A stretch of 64,000 nucleotides of DNA. Source: Chitinophaga terrae (ex Kim and Jung 2007). Its GTDB lineage: Bacteria; Bacteroidota; Bacteroidia; Chitinophagales; Chitinophagaceae. The position numbers and the translations under genes were made by a program. The DNA lies in NCBI RefSeq assembly GCF_900107795.1, contig NZ_FNRL01000004.1, forward strand, positions 62,001-126,000. Reading direction: 5' to 3'. Position 1 is the stretch's first letter, and each line of letters begins with the position of its first letter. The notes below the pieces were generated by a model. It was given only the letters and a program-made list of their open reading frames with translations. It did not search any database and had not been told where the DNA came from. Shown here one piece after another: positions 17,509 to 26,285 of this stretch.

Positions 17509-17611
17509 GGTTACGGGGTTTTGAGTGCCAATGCCAAAGATTATACCAACGGAATGTAACTAAAAATTGTGAATCAGCAGGTTATTTTAATATAAATCCC
17601 CGCAGGTTCTG

Positions 17612-17619
17612 TATCTTTG
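17612..17619 (+). promoter_or_regulatory. Candidate -7 box (TATCTTTG) for dusB
   Basis: TATCTTTG fits the Bacteroidota TAnnTTTG -7 consensus and ends 22 bp before the dusB start codon. No good -33 element was found. Confidence 0.4.
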
Positions 17620-17641
17620 CGCTTCTTAAAACTGATCGAAA

Positions 17642-18679
17642 TTGGTAAAAATCGATAATATACAACTGCCTGATTTTCCATTGCTGCTTGCGCCAATGGA
17701 AGACGTCAGTGATCCTCCTTTCCGCGCCGTCTGCAAGGAAGCGGGAGCAGATCTCATGTATACAGAATTTATCTCAAGTGAAGGGTTGATCAGGGATGCG
17801 ATCAAATGCAAAAAGAAACTTGACATTTTTGACTATGAGCGCCCGGTAGGCATCCAGATCTTCGGAGGAGACGAGGATAGCCTGGCTATGGCAGCTAAAA
17901 TAGTGGATGTTACACAACCAGACCTGCTGGATATTAATTTCGGTTGTCCTGTAAAAAAGGTAGCCGGAAGAGGCGCCGGGGCCGGCGTTTTAAAAGACCT
18001 GGACCTGATGGTAAGGTTAACCGCTGCCTGTGTGAAGGCTACCAGTTTGCCCGTTACGGTTAAAACCCGCCTGGGATGGGATGAGAATTCGAAGAATATT
18101 GAAGAAGTAGCGGAACGCCTGCAGGATGTGGGCATAAAAGCGCTTTCTATCCACGGCCGGACACGCAGCCAGATGTACAAGGGCCAGGCCGACTGGGAGC
18201 TGATAGGAAAAGTGAAGAACAACCCCCGTATCAAGATCCCCATTTTCGGAAACGGGGATATCAATAGCCCGCAGAAAGCGGTCGAATACAAGAACAGGTA
18301 CGGTGTGGATGGTATCATGATAGGACGCGCGGTCATCGGCTATCCATGGCTGTTCCGGGAAATAAAACACTATGTGAAAACAGGCGAGTTAATGGCTGGT
18401 CCAACCCTGGAAGAAAGGATCGCTGTCAGCAAACGGCACCTGCGCCTCTCTGTTGAATGGAAAGGGCCCGTGCAGGGGATCAACGAAATGCGCGGCTGTT
18501 ATGCCAACTACCTGAAAGGATTACCGGATATCAAGCAATTCAGAAGCCGCCTGGTTACCCTGAAAACCGTTCCGGAAGTAGAAGAGGTATTGGACGAGAT
18601 AGAAGCCCATTATAAGGGAATCCAGATCGAAAATACCTCTATTGAAATCATCGATTATCACCAGAAATGCCCCTTGTAA
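17642..18679 (+). CDS. dusB: tRNA-dihydrouridine synthase DusB
   Basis: 345 residues. Dus enzymes are FMN and NADPH-dependent and reduce uridines in the D-loop of tRNA. Visible signatures are LLAPMEDVSDPPFR near the N-terminus, DINFGCPVKKV with the catalytic Cys, VKTRLGWDE, IHGRTRSQMYKG and GNGDI ... DGIMIGRAVIGYPW, which fit the DusB branch. The start codon appears to be TTG at 17642, because a stop codon lies three codons upstream and the next ATG falls inside the conserved core. Divergent from the ergothioneine cluster, with a -7 box just upstream. Confidence 0.93.
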   Translation: MVKIDNIQLPDFPLLLAPMEDVSDPPFRAVCKEAGADLMYTEFISSEGLIRDAIKCKKKLDIFDYERPVGIQIFGGDEDSLAMAAKIVDVTQPDLLDINFGCPVKKVAGRGAGAGVLKDLDLMVRLTAACVKATSLPVTVKTRLGWDENSKNIEEVAERLQDVGIKALSIHGRTRSQMYKGQADWELIGKVKNNPRIKIPIFGNGDINSPQKAVEYKNRYGVDGIMIGRAVIGYPWLFREIKHYVKTGELMAGPTLEERIAVSKRHLRLSVEWKGPVQGINEMRGCYANYLKGLPDIKQFRSRLVTLKTVPEVEEVLDEIEAHYKGIQIENTSIEIIDYHQKCPL

Positions 18680-18687
18680 ATAATCAG

Positions 18688-18744
18688 GAATTTTATGATA
18701 TAACAAAACTTATTATTCGATCGTTTTGTTATATCATAAAATTC
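18688..18744. repeat. Perfect 22-bp inverted repeat with 13-nt loop
   Basis: Left arm 18688-18709 and right arm 18723-18744 are exact reverse complements over 22 bp, very AT-rich (core TATGATATAACAAAAC). The left arm starts 8 bp after the dusB stop codon and the right arm ends 5 bp before the ATG of the following lipoprotein gene. There is no T run, so it is not a classic terminator. As RNA it would place the lipoprotein ribosome-binding region in a strong stem; as DNA it could be an operator. Confidence 0.8.
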
Positions 18745-18749
18745 AACTG

Positions 18750-19331
18750 ATGCAGAAATTAGTATTGTTCCTTACCGCTATTGCCCTCTTCTCATGTAAT
18801 GCTGGCAACCAGCATCCTAAAAATACAGCGGCTCCCGATACCATCTCCTCCGCTTCCGCCTATACGAATTACGTCAGGTTTAAAGACAAGCAGTTAATTG
18901 AACACGTGATATACAGCTTTTGCGAGCATTTCGATAACGGGAAGCTCGATAAATGCCTGGAGTTTATGGACGACAGCATCGAAGGAAATATCGATAACAT
19001 CAGGCTAAAGGGAAAAGAAAACTGGAAAGCCAAGATCAACACCTTATTGGAAAGTACAAAGAACTCGCATTACCAGCCAAGGCATATGCTCACCAACCTG
19101 CAGGTTAAGCCGGGCAATAACGATACTATCAACGTAAGCATGTACGGCTCCTGTTTATGGACCGACCTGGAAACCGGGCAGATACAACTCATGTCTGTAG
19201 GTTCCTACAAAGGCAGCCTGGTATACAAAGAAGGGCAGTGGCTGATCACCAGGTTGTATACATTGCCTGACAGCAGGCTGGTTAAGTATTTTTATAAAGA
19301 TGCAGCGATGGACAGCACCATCTCCCTCTAA
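18750..19331 (+). CDS. NTF2-like (SnoaL-type) lipoprotein
   Basis: 193 residues with a lipoprotein signal MQKLVLFLTAIALFSCNAG, Cys16 being the likely lipidation site. The mature part (LIEHVIYSFCEHFDNGKLDK followed by MDDSIEGNIDNIRLKGKEN) has the helix-plus-cone pattern of NTF2/SnoaL-like folds, often ligand-binding with no conserved catalytic residues. The function is unknown. The ATG at 18750 was chosen; an in-frame TTG at 18726 lies inside the inverted repeat. Expression may depend on that repeat, whose right arm ends five bases before the ATG. Confidence 0.75.
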   Translation: MQKLVLFLTAIALFSCNAGNQHPKNTAAPDTISSASAYTNYVRFKDKQLIEHVIYSFCEHFDNGKLDKCLEFMDDSIEGNIDNIRLKGKENWKAKINTLLESTKNSHYQPRHMLTNLQVKPGNNDTINVSMYGSCLWTDLETGQIQLMSVGSYKGSLVYKEGQWLITRLYTLPDSRLVKYFYKDAAMDSTISL

Positions 19332-19372
19332 AAAAATTCTTGGCATCAGTGATCATGGTTACTAGCTTTGTA

Positions 19373-19380
19373 CCGAATAT
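19373..19380 (+). promoter_or_regulatory. Candidate -7 box (TAGCTTTG) for the aldo/keto reductase gene
   Basis: TAGCTTTG fits TAnnTTTG and lies 54 bp upstream of the ATG at 19435, in the gap after the lipoprotein gene. Confidence 0.35.
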
Positions 19381-19434
19381 CTGATCTTTTAAAACAAATT
19401 TGGAAACCTGTTGTTTCCGGAAAAAAAGAGAGTT

Positions 19435-20268
19435 ATGCAAATAACAGACATTAACGGTACAGTTACCCTCGCTAACGGAGTAAAAATGCCCTACTTCGGA
19501 TTAGGTGTATTCAAGACAAAAGAAGGCAAGGAAGTGATCGATTCTGTAACCTACGCACTGGATGCAGGATACAGGCATATCGACACAGCGGCCATCTACC
19601 AGAATGAAGAGGGGGTTGGATTGGCAATTGAACAGAATAAAACCAACAGGAAAGATATTTTCCTTACCAGCAAAGTATGGAACGCAGATCAGGGGTACGA
19701 CAGCACATTAAAAGCCTTTGATACTTCCCTGCAGAAGCTGAAAACGACTTACCTGGACCTTTACCTGATCCACTGGCCTGTAAAAGGCAAATACAAAGAT
19801 ACCTGGAAAGCCCTGGAGAAATTATATGCAGACGGACGCGTGAAAGCGATTGGCGTCAGCAATTTCCTGCAACCGCACCTGGAGGACCTGCTGCAATCGG
19901 CTGACGTGGTGCCCATGGTTAACCAGCTGGAATTCCATCCTTACCTGGTGCAGCAGCCATTGCTGGATTTCTGCAACCAGCATAAAATCCAGTACGAGGC
20001 CTGGAGCCCGCTGATGCAGGGCAAGATATTCGAGATCCCCTTGCTGAAGGAACTGGCGGAAAAATATAAAGTAACCATTCCTCAACTGGTTTTAAGATGG
20101 GATCTACAGAAGGGAGTAGTCACCATTCCTAAGAGCATCAGGCAGGACAGGATCATTTCCAATGCCGGGCTTTGGAATTTTGAGATCAGCGAAGAAGATG
20201 TAGACAAGATCTCAAGCCTGGACAGGGGCGAGCGCATAGGACCTGATCCTGCTAACTTTAATTTCTAA
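19435..20268 (+). CDS. Aldo/keto reductase
   Basis: 277 residues, a single-domain (beta/alpha)8 NADPH-dependent reductase. The catalytic tetrad is visible: Asp50 and Tyr55 in GYRHIDTAAIYQNE, Lys in FLTSKVW and His in YLIHWPV. IPKSIRQDRI near the C-terminus is the NADPH 2'-phosphate binding signature. It resembles the 2,5-diketo-D-gluconate reductase / YvgN group, which reduces sugars and toxic carbonyls such as methylglyoxal; the true substrate is unknown. The ATG at 19435 has a purine-rich leader (AAAAAGAGAGTT). A strong terminator follows. Confidence 0.93.
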   Translation: MQITDINGTVTLANGVKMPYFGLGVFKTKEGKEVIDSVTYALDAGYRHIDTAAIYQNEEGVGLAIEQNKTNRKDIFLTSKVWNADQGYDSTLKAFDTSLQKLKTTYLDLYLIHWPVKGKYKDTWKALEKLYADGRVKAIGVSNFLQPHLEDLLQSADVVPMVNQLEFHPYLVQQPLLDFCNQHKIQYEAWSPLMQGKIFEIPLLKELAEKYKVTIPQLVLRWDLQKGVVTIPKSIRQDRIISNAGLWNFEISEEDVDKISSLDRGERIGPDPANFNF

Positions 20269-20286
20269 TCAGGATATCATTTAGAA

Positions 20287-20355
20287 AGGCTGCATTAAAA
20301 GTATCTTAACGGCTATACGAAACGCCGCTGAATTGCTTTTAATGCAGCCTCTTTT
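20287..20355 (+). terminator. Long-stem terminator after the aldo/keto reductase gene
   Basis: A perfect 15-bp stem (20287-20301 with 20336-20350) encloses a 34-nt region with its own small GC stem and is followed by CTTTTTATG. It separates the reductase from the convergent antiporter gene. Confidence 0.8.
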
Positions 20356-20364
20356 TATGTTTTT

Positions 20365-21597
20365 TTACGCGAACCGGTCAACTACCTTCTTTAGGGTGAG
20401 CCCCTGTACTATGATGGAGAACAACACAACGAAGTAGCTGGCGGAGAGAATAGTTTCTTTGTAGGGAGAGTCGGGCAGCGACAATGCCAGCGCTACGCTG
20501 ATACCCCCGCGAAGCCCGGCCCATACCAGGATGGCGATGCTGTTGTAATTCATGTCGAGCGTGCGTTTCAATACCGCTGCCGGCACAGTGATGCTCAGCG
20601 CCCTTGCGATCAGTACAAACAAGGTAGCCAGCAGGCCGATGAGCCAATAGTGGCTGAAGTAAGGCATTATCACTATCTGCAACCCTATCATCACGAAAAG
20701 TATGGTGTTCAGTAATTCATCTATCAGGCTCCAGACGTTATGGAAATAATGCTGCATTTCTTCCGATTGCCTGGCGCCCAGGGAAGTGTTGCCCAGGATC
20801 AGGCCTGCTGAAACCGCCGCCAGGGGGATAGATACATGCAACATGGCTCCCAGTACCGAGATCACCATCACCATAGACAATGACACCATTACAATGATCT
20901 GGAAATCATCTACCCGTTTCATCGTCTGGTAGGCGACAATAGCAGAAACAACTCCCAGCAGGATGCCTCCAAATACTTCCTGGGCAAAAACTTCCGCCGT
21001 GTGCGCCAGGGTAACATGAGCATGCGACTGTTCCGCCACTTCTTTCAGGATCACGAAAAGGAGAATGCCTGTACCATCGTTCAGCAGCGATTCTCCGCCG
21101 ATAATGGTTTCCAGGGAGGAAGGAACTTTCGACTTTTTCAGGATCGACAATACCGCTACAGGATCGGTTGGCGAGATCAGTGCGCCGAACAGGAGGCAAT
21201 AGATCAGCGGCAGATCAATATGCAGCATTTCAGCGGCATAATGCAAAAGAAAACCAAAAACAAAAGTGCTGCCCACTACCCCGATAGTACTCAATACCAA
21301 GACGGGATACCGTTGTTCCCTTAGTTTATTTACATCGAAATGCAGGGCGCTGGCAAACAGCAGGAAGCCAAGCATGACATCCAGCAATACTCCTGTAAAA
21401 TCAATTCCATTTGTCAGGTCTTTGATAAAAGTAAATGCGTCAGGAAATATCTTACCTGTTAGCAGGATCAGTACAGACAACAACAAAGAAACTACGATCA
21501 CCCCAATGGTTCCGGGTAGTTTGATAAATCGGTTATTGATGTAGGAAATCAATGCGCTAATAGTAACTAAAGCCGTTATTAACGTAAAAGTGTTCAT
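20365..21597 (-). CDS. Sodium/proton antiporter, CPA1 family (NhaP-like)
   Basis: 410 residues, about 11-12 membrane helices. The transport core motif SPTDPVAVLSILKK and the GGESLLNDGTGILLF segment are diagnostic of CPA1 antiporters. GLRGGISVALALSLP near the C-terminus is also conserved. The protein exchanges Na+ (or K+) for protons across the inner membrane and has no large cytoplasmic C-terminal domain, as is usual for short bacterial members. The start at 21597 is the ATG of MNTFTLI. Transcribed alone. Confidence 0.93.
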   Translation of the reverse strand: MNTFTLITALVTISALISYINNRFIKLPGTIGVIVVSLLLSVLILLTGKIFPDAFTFIKDLTNGIDFTGVLLDVMLGFLLFASALHFDVNKLREQRYPVLVLSTIGVVGSTFVFGFLLHYAAEMLHIDLPLIYCLLFGALISPTDPVAVLSILKKSKVPSSLETIIGGESLLNDGTGILLFVILKEVAEQSHAHVTLAHTAEVFAQEVFGGILLGVVSAIVAYQTMKRVDDFQIIVMVSLSMVMVISVLGAMLHVSIPLAAVSAGLILGNTSLGARQSEEMQHYFHNVWSLIDELLNTILFVMIGLQIVIMPYFSHYWLIGLLATLFVLIARALSITVPAAVLKRTLDMNYNSIAILVWAGLRGGISVALALSLPDSPYKETILSASYFVVLFSIIVQGLTLKKVVDRFA

Positions 21598-21934
21598 AAG
21601 CAATCGAATAATGCCGGTTAAATAATCAGGTTCCTAAAATATAAATGCTACAATACTTGCTGAGACGGTTAAAGATAATAAAAAAATGCCGGAGACCCTC
21701 CACAGATCAGCGTTACCCGCGGATCATCGTTAGAAAACCCAGCATTTTCGTTGAATTTTAAGAGCATTTTAATTTGGATGGGACAGGAAGATAACCGGGC
21801 GTTGATGTAGTGATGTAGTAGTAAAATGTATTAAAATTCAGCGGTTTAGAACCGCGTGTAGTGGAAATGAAGGGGTAGCAGGGCGCAGGATTTCAGATTT
21901 AATTACAGATCTTGTCAGCAAATCAAAAAAGAAT
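21598..21934. other. Gap between divergent antiporter and GH5 genes
   Basis: This 337-bp divergent region should hold the promoters of both neighbours. No gene, hairpin terminator or TAnnTTTG box was recognised. A short imperfect direct repeat of GATGTAGT occurs near 21803-21818. Confidence 0.4.
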
Positions 21935-23668
21935 ATGCTAAGAAAATTCCACGCATTTGTATTGATAGCTGTTTTATTATTTAACGCGGTAAAAGGACAG
22001 GGATTCCTGAAAGCAAAAGATAAGATCATAGTAGACGAACAGGGAAAAGAAGTGATACTCCGGGGAATGGGCCTGGGAGGATGGATGCTGCAGGAAGGTT
22101 ATATGTTCAGGCTGGGAAATATCGGGCAGCAGTACAGGATAAAAGAGAAGATCCGGGAACTGGTAGGACCTGAAAAAACGGAAGAGTTATACAATGACTG
22201 GCTGAATAACCATACAACCAGGAGAGATATTGACTCGCTGGCCGCCTGGGGATTTAATTCTGTTCGTTTACCCATGCACTTTAACCTGTACACGCTTCCG
22301 GTAGCCGATGAACCAACACCGGGACAAAATACCTGGTTGGAAAAAGGGTTTGCATTAACGGATTCTTTGCTCGGCTGGTGCAAGGCCAACAAGATCTATC
22401 TCATTTTAGATCTGCATGCGGCGCCGGGCGGACAAGGAAACGACCTGCCGATCTCCGACCGGCATCCCGACCAGCCCTCGTTGTGGGAAAGTGAGGCCAA
22501 TAGGAGCAAGACCATCGCATTATGGAGGAAGCTGGCGGAAAGATATGCCAACGAACCCTGGATAGGAGGGTACGATATTATCAATGAACCCAACTGGGGA
22601 TTTGAAGACAAGGAAGATACAAGAGGAACAAAGGAAACGCAGAATAAGCCGTTGAAGCAGCTGATGCAGGATATCACAGCCGCCATCAGGGAAGTGGACA
22701 AGAAGCATATCATTATCATTGAGGGTAATGGGTTCGGGAATAATTACAGGGGAATTATGCCGCCCTGGGATGATAACATGGTGTTGAGTTTTCATAAGTA
22801 TGGAAATTTTACGACCATCCCTACCATCCGGCAATTCCTGGACCTGAGAGAAACTTACAATGTGCCCATCTGGCTGGGAGAATCAGGAGAGAACTCTAAT
22901 ACCTGGTTCACCAACACCATTAGTATGGCAGAGGAGCAGCATATTGGCTGGGCGTGGTGGCAATTGAAGAAAATGGGGATCAACAACCCGCTTGAAATAA
23001 AGAACGCGCCGGGATACCAGGCTATCCTGGATTACTGGAGCGGCAAAGCGCCGGCGCCTTCGGCAGAGGAAGCATACCGGTCGCTGAAAGAGTTTGTGAA
23101 CAATACCAGGATAGAAAATAATATTTATCACCCTGATGTAACCGATGCCATGTTCAGGCAGGTCAGGTCTGCCGAGGCTATTCCTTTTAAAACGCATTGG
23201 ATTGAAGACAGATCCCTGATCAAAGCGGTAGATTATGATCTTGGAAGGAATTTATCTGCCTATGCCGACGCCGATACAGCCAGCTATCATTATACCCCTG
23301 GCGTTAATACCCAGGGAAACAGGGGATATGCTTACAGGAATGATGGAGTGGATATCAGGAAGGAGGGAGAGGATTATTATGTTTTTCAGGTAGAAGATAA
23401 TGAATGGCTGCAGTATACCTTAAACGCCGGGAAGGGCGGTACTTTTGATCTGCAATTCACGATGGCGGCGGATGGAGAGAACAGGTCGCCTAAGTTTGAT
23501 GTACTCGACAATGATAAAGTGATAGCGGCGGGAGTAGCGGTGCCGGGTCAGGGCTGGCAAACCATACCGGTACGTAACCTGAAGTTCACAAAGGGATTGC
23601 ATCGACTTAAAATTGTTTTTACAAGCGGCGGATGCCGGTTTAAAGATATTTTAGTTTCGAAACCATAA
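21935..23668 (+). CDS. Secreted GH5 glycoside hydrolase with C-terminal CBM6-like domain
   Basis: 577 residues with a signal peptide (about 22 residues, ending near VKGQG). The catalytic domain spans about residues 30-380: acid/base Glu218 in DIINEPNWG and nucleophile Glu316 in WLGESGEN, as in GH5 endo- or exo-glucanases. Residues about 440-577 look like a CBM6/CBM35 beta-sandwich (DNEWLQYTLNAGKGGTFDL, RLKIVFTSGGCRFKDI). It should cut beta-glucans or related polymers outside the cytoplasm; the exact linkage cannot be told. Single gene; the hydrolase gene 37 bp downstream may be co-transcribed. Confidence 0.9.
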   Translation: MLRKFHAFVLIAVLLFNAVKGQGFLKAKDKIIVDEQGKEVILRGMGLGGWMLQEGYMFRLGNIGQQYRIKEKIRELVGPEKTEELYNDWLNNHTTRRDIDSLAAWGFNSVRLPMHFNLYTLPVADEPTPGQNTWLEKGFALTDSLLGWCKANKIYLILDLHAAPGGQGNDLPISDRHPDQPSLWESEANRSKTIALWRKLAERYANEPWIGGYDIINEPNWGFEDKEDTRGTKETQNKPLKQLMQDITAAIREVDKKHIIIIEGNGFGNNYRGIMPPWDDNMVLSFHKYGNFTTIPTIRQFLDLRETYNVPIWLGESGENSNTWFTNTISMAEEQHIGWAWWQLKKMGINNPLEIKNAPGYQAILDYWSGKAPAPSAEEAYRSLKEFVNNTRIENNIYHPDVTDAMFRQVRSAEAIPFKTHWIEDRSLIKAVDYDLGRNLSAYADADTASYHYTPGVNTQGNRGYAYRNDGVDIRKEGEDYYVFQVEDNEWLQYTLNAGKGGTFDLQFTMAADGENRSPKFDVLDNDKVIAAGVAVPGQGWQTIPVRNLKFTKGLHRLKIVFTSGGCRFKDILVSKP

Positions 23669-23705
23669 TCTTTCAGGCTATATTAGCGCTAAAGTGAGCC
23701 TATCT

Positions 23706-24611
23706 ATGTTTCAGATTTTTAAACCCATCCTGGCCGCAGGTTTTACGCTGGCAAGCATTGCCGCAACTGCGCAGGTAAAATTATCAGAATTAGCGCCTTC
23801 AGCAACACAGGCGGGAATCAAAGATGTACATTCTGGCCACCAGGTTGCCGAGCCTGTTGGAAAAAGTAAGAATTTGCTCATCCTCATGGTGCCGGGAACG
23901 GGAGGTACTGCCATTCATTTCAGATCGCTGGACAGCAGCTATGCCGCTATGGGCTATCATGTGCTGGCGCTTGATTATGTGAACCAGGTGGTTACTACTG
24001 TATGTTCTAAGAGTGAAGACAGTACTTGTTTTGATCATTTCAGGGAAGAGATCTTTTACGGACGCCCGGTGAGCGATAAAGTGGAAGTGGATTCAGTAAA
24101 TAGTTTGCTGAACAGGATCACGGCGGCGCTGAACTACCTGGCGGCGCATGATGCAAAAGGAGGTTGGAAGAATTTTGTGAAGAATGGAAAACCAAGATGG
24201 GAACGGATCATCGCTTCCGGCCATTCCCAGGGCGCTGGCCACGCAGGCTTTATAGGGCTGCATTACCCGGTGAAGGGAGTAATGATGTTATCGGGCCCGC
24301 AGGATTACCTGCAGAACTTCCAGATGCCCGCGCCATGGCAACGGCAGAAAAGCGTAACACCTGCGGATAAATACTATGCCTTCCTGCATTTGCAGGACTC
24401 ATATGTTTATGATTACCAGTTAAAGGATGTGCAGGCATTGCGCAAGACCAATATTCCCGATACGCTGATGGTAGAGCCAGGAGTGCCTGTTAAAAGCAAC
24501 CGGCATGTGATGGTAACAAATATTCCAACCAATAATGCCCATGGATCTACGCTGGGCGAGCAGTTTAATAATGTAAGAGCTTACATACTGGATGCTATCA
24601 GCAAAAAGTAA
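23706..24611 (+). CDS. Secreted alpha/beta hydrolase, BPSS1187-like
   Basis: 301 residues from the ATG, with signal peptide MFQIFKPILAAGFTLASIAA. An alpha/beta-hydrolase core shows LMVPGTGGTAIHF (oxyanion region), and the nucleophile elbow GHSQGAGH near residue 170, plus a possible catalytic His in NRHVMVTN or NNAHGST near the C-terminus. The pattern fits the BPSS1187 family, whose substrates are unknown. A GTG at 23694 is an alternative start that adds four residues. It follows the GH5 gene by 37 bp, so a joint role in glycan or ester degradation is possible but unproven. Confidence 0.8.
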   Translation: MFQIFKPILAAGFTLASIAATAQVKLSELAPSATQAGIKDVHSGHQVAEPVGKSKNLLILMVPGTGGTAIHFRSLDSSYAAMGYHVLALDYVNQVVTTVCSKSEDSTCFDHFREEIFYGRPVSDKVEVDSVNSLLNRITAALNYLAAHDAKGGWKNFVKNGKPRWERIIASGHSQGAGHAGFIGLHYPVKGVMMLSGPQDYLQNFQMPAPWQRQKSVTPADKYYAFLHLQDSYVYDYQLKDVQALRKTNIPDTLMVEPGVPVKSNRHVMVTNIPTNNAHGSTLGEQFNNVRAYILDAISKK

Positions 24612-24644
24612 ACAGGCGTCTCAAATACTTTTGAGACACCTGTT
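24611..24644. terminator. Terminator hairpin between convergent hydrolase and SDR genes
   Basis: A 14-bp stem with one C-A mismatch (AACAGGCGTCTCAA / TTGAGACACCTGTT) and a 6-nt loop. On the minus strand it is followed by a T-rich run, so it best serves the SDR gene; on the plus strand it begins at the hydrolase stop codon. Confidence 0.65.
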
Positions 24645-24665
24645 TCGCCTTTCGTTCTTAAATAT

Positions 24666-25463
24666 TTAATTAACTACCGGGAAATTGCCTCCGTCGATAA
24701 CCAGGTTTGCGCCGGTGATATAGGAGGCGGCTGGTGTAACCAGGAAGTAGATCAGTTCGGCCGTTTCTTCGGGAACGGCCATTCTTCCCAACGGAACGCC
24801 GCCAACTCTCTGGAAAAGTTTTCCGGTCATTTCCTCTACTGTAATGCCTGCCTGTTTTGCGTAATCTTCCAGGAAGGCAGTCATCGCCTCTGTTTTATTT
24901 AAACCGGGAGACACGGTGATCACTCTCACACCTTTTCCGGCTACTTCGGTAGCCAATGCTTTGCTATAAGTGTTCAGTGCAGATTTTGCGGCGCTATAGG
25001 CCATAGTAGACTCCCATATCGGGAACTGGCTGCTGGTGGACGATACGTGGATGATCACACCGCTTTCCTGCTCGAGCATTTTGGGCAGCAAAGCCCTGTC
25101 GAGGCGCACCGAAGAAAGCAGGTTGACCTGCAGGGCCTGAGTCCAGTCTTCGTCGGTCAGCGTGCTGAATCCTCCTCCCGGAAATGTGTTGGCTCCCATA
25201 TTGTTGATGAGTATATCTATGCGCCCGAATTGCTCATTGATGATATTGGCTACTTTAGTCACCTCTTCAGCCCGTGATAAGTCGGCAGCAATGAAGGTAT
25301 AAGCAGCATGCTGTTCTGCCGGTTGATTTCGGGCGGTGACAACAACCGTTGCACCTGCGTCTGCCAGCTTACTGACAATCGCTTTGCCGATTCCTTTGGT
25401 TCCCCCTGTTACCAGGGCAATTTTACCTGTTAATACCCTATTTGTTGTTGGTTTGTTTTCCAT
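24666..25463 (-). CDS. SDR family NAD(P)-dependent oxidoreductase
   Basis: 265 residues, classical short-chain dehydrogenase. The cofactor site is VTGGTKGIGKAI, the N-N-x-G motif is INNMGAN, and the catalytic Ser and Tyr-x3-Lys are in HVSSTSSQ and AYSAAKSAL. The substrate is unknown. It is divergently arranged with an HxlR regulator gene 162 bp away, a common pairing in which HxlR represses the reductase in response to electrophiles or quinones. Repeated GTAAC motifs in the shared gap support such control. Confidence 0.92.
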   Translation of the reverse strand: MENKPTTNRVLTGKIALVTGGTKGIGKAIVSKLADAGATVVVTARNQPAEQHAAYTFIAADLSRAEEVTKVANIINEQFGRIDILINNMGANTFPGGGFSTLTDEDWTQALQVNLLSSVRLDRALLPKMLEQESGVIIHVSSTSSQFPIWESTMAYSAAKSALNTYSKALATEVAGKGVRVITVSPGLNKTEAMTAFLEDYAKQAGITVEEMTGKLFQRVGGVPLGRMAVPEETAELIYFLVTPAASYITGANLVIDGGNFPVVN

Positions 25464-25528
25464 GCCTTATGTTTTTAATTACATGATTTTCGTTAACCGA
25501 AAAATTAGATTTACTTTAGTTTCATAAA

Positions 25529-25626
25529 GTAACTAAAACTGTTGCTTGTGATTATTCTCACAGCCCTAATTGGCGGTAACGTTTATGTAACTAAAAGCCG
25601 AAAAGTGGTAACATTCATGTAACTAA
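25529..25626. promoter_or_regulatory. GTAAC direct repeats, candidate HxlR operators
   Basis: GTAACTAA(A) occurs three times, at about 25529, 25586 and 25618. The last two belong to two longer copies, GGTAACGTTTATGTAACTAA (25575-25594) and GGTAACATTCATGTAACTAA (25607-25626), 32 bp apart (three helical turns). Each long copy holds two GTAAC units 11 bp apart. The second overlaps the HxlR start codon, which suggests autorepression. Confidence 0.55.
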
Positions 25627-25988
25627 TGAAGAAATTCGAAACACATACCTCCACCTGCCCTATCGTTCATACGATGAGCTACATCGGCGGGAAGTGGAAG
25701 CCCATAATCCTCGGGCGGCTGTTAAACGGAGCGGTTCGGTTTGGAAAGCTGGCAGTGCAGATACCGGATATCTCCCGTAAAATATTAACAGAGCAACTGA
25801 AGGAATTAGAGGAAGATGGGTTGATCATCCGGCACAGCTACAGTGAGAAGCCGCCGCGTGTTGAGTACGAACTGAGCGAGATCGGTCAGACAGTTATTCC
25901 TGTTTTGATGGCGATGACCGAACTGGGAAGCAAAATGCATGAAGCTATAACCCAACATAAGCGCAGTGCTGCACGGGCTCACCGATAA
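25626..25988 (+). CDS. HxlR family winged-helix transcriptional regulator
   Basis: 120 residues, the usual HxlR size. The N-terminal Cys (STCPIVHTMSYIGGKWKPII) is in the position where HxlR proteins such as YodB sense quinones or aldehydes by thiol chemistry. The winged helix shows FGKLAVQIPDISRKILTEQL and ELEEDGLI, then PPRVEYELSE. It probably dimerises and represses the divergent SDR gene and itself. The ATG at 25626 overlaps the second GTAAC repeat. A terminator lies at 26030. Confidence 0.92.
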   Translation: MKKFETHTSTCPIVHTMSYIGGKWKPIILGRLLNGAVRFGKLAVQIPDISRKILTEQLKELEEDGLIIRHSYSEKPPRVEYELSEIGQTVIPVLMAMTELGSKMHEAITQHKRSAARAHR

Positions 25989-26029
25989 ATATACTTGAAA
26001 CAACAACGCTCCAGAGAGCACAAAGTAAA

Positions 26030-26059
26030 AAGGGGCGCCGTTTTGAGGCACCCCTTTTT
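26030..26059 (+). terminator. Terminator of the HxlR gene
   Basis: A 10-bp stem with one mismatch (AAGGGGCGCC / GGCACCCCTT), 7-nt loop, followed by a T run, 41 bp after the HxlR stop codon. Confidence 0.75.
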
Positions 26060-26285
26060 CTTTTTCTCGTCACCCTACACACTATTTACGATCGGGCACT
26101 GTTCTAAGCATGGTTCCGTTGTTTCTTCAGCCTTACATGCCAGCTGGTGTCTTCCTGCATTGCAGGCATTGATCTTAGTACCCGTTCAATTCATCTTGTC
26201 AGCTGGAATGTATGACCGCAAAACTAGCACAGATGTAGCTGGCTGAGATGCGGGTTTGGGTCAATTATTTGCTAAAACCGGTCAG
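26060..26285. other. Intergenic DNA without recognised gene
   Basis: No convincing coding frame was found in this stretch between the HxlR terminator and the palindromic element. It has a few short palindromes (CCTGCATTGCAGG near 26155). Codon quality is poor in all frames. It may be the leftover of a decayed element. Confidence 0.3.

Noticed and set aside
25995-26246. Possible 83-residue protein after the HxlR gene
   Set aside because: It starts with TTG, runs across the HxlR terminator hairpin, has unlikely composition (Phe, Ser and Cys runs) and shows no domain.
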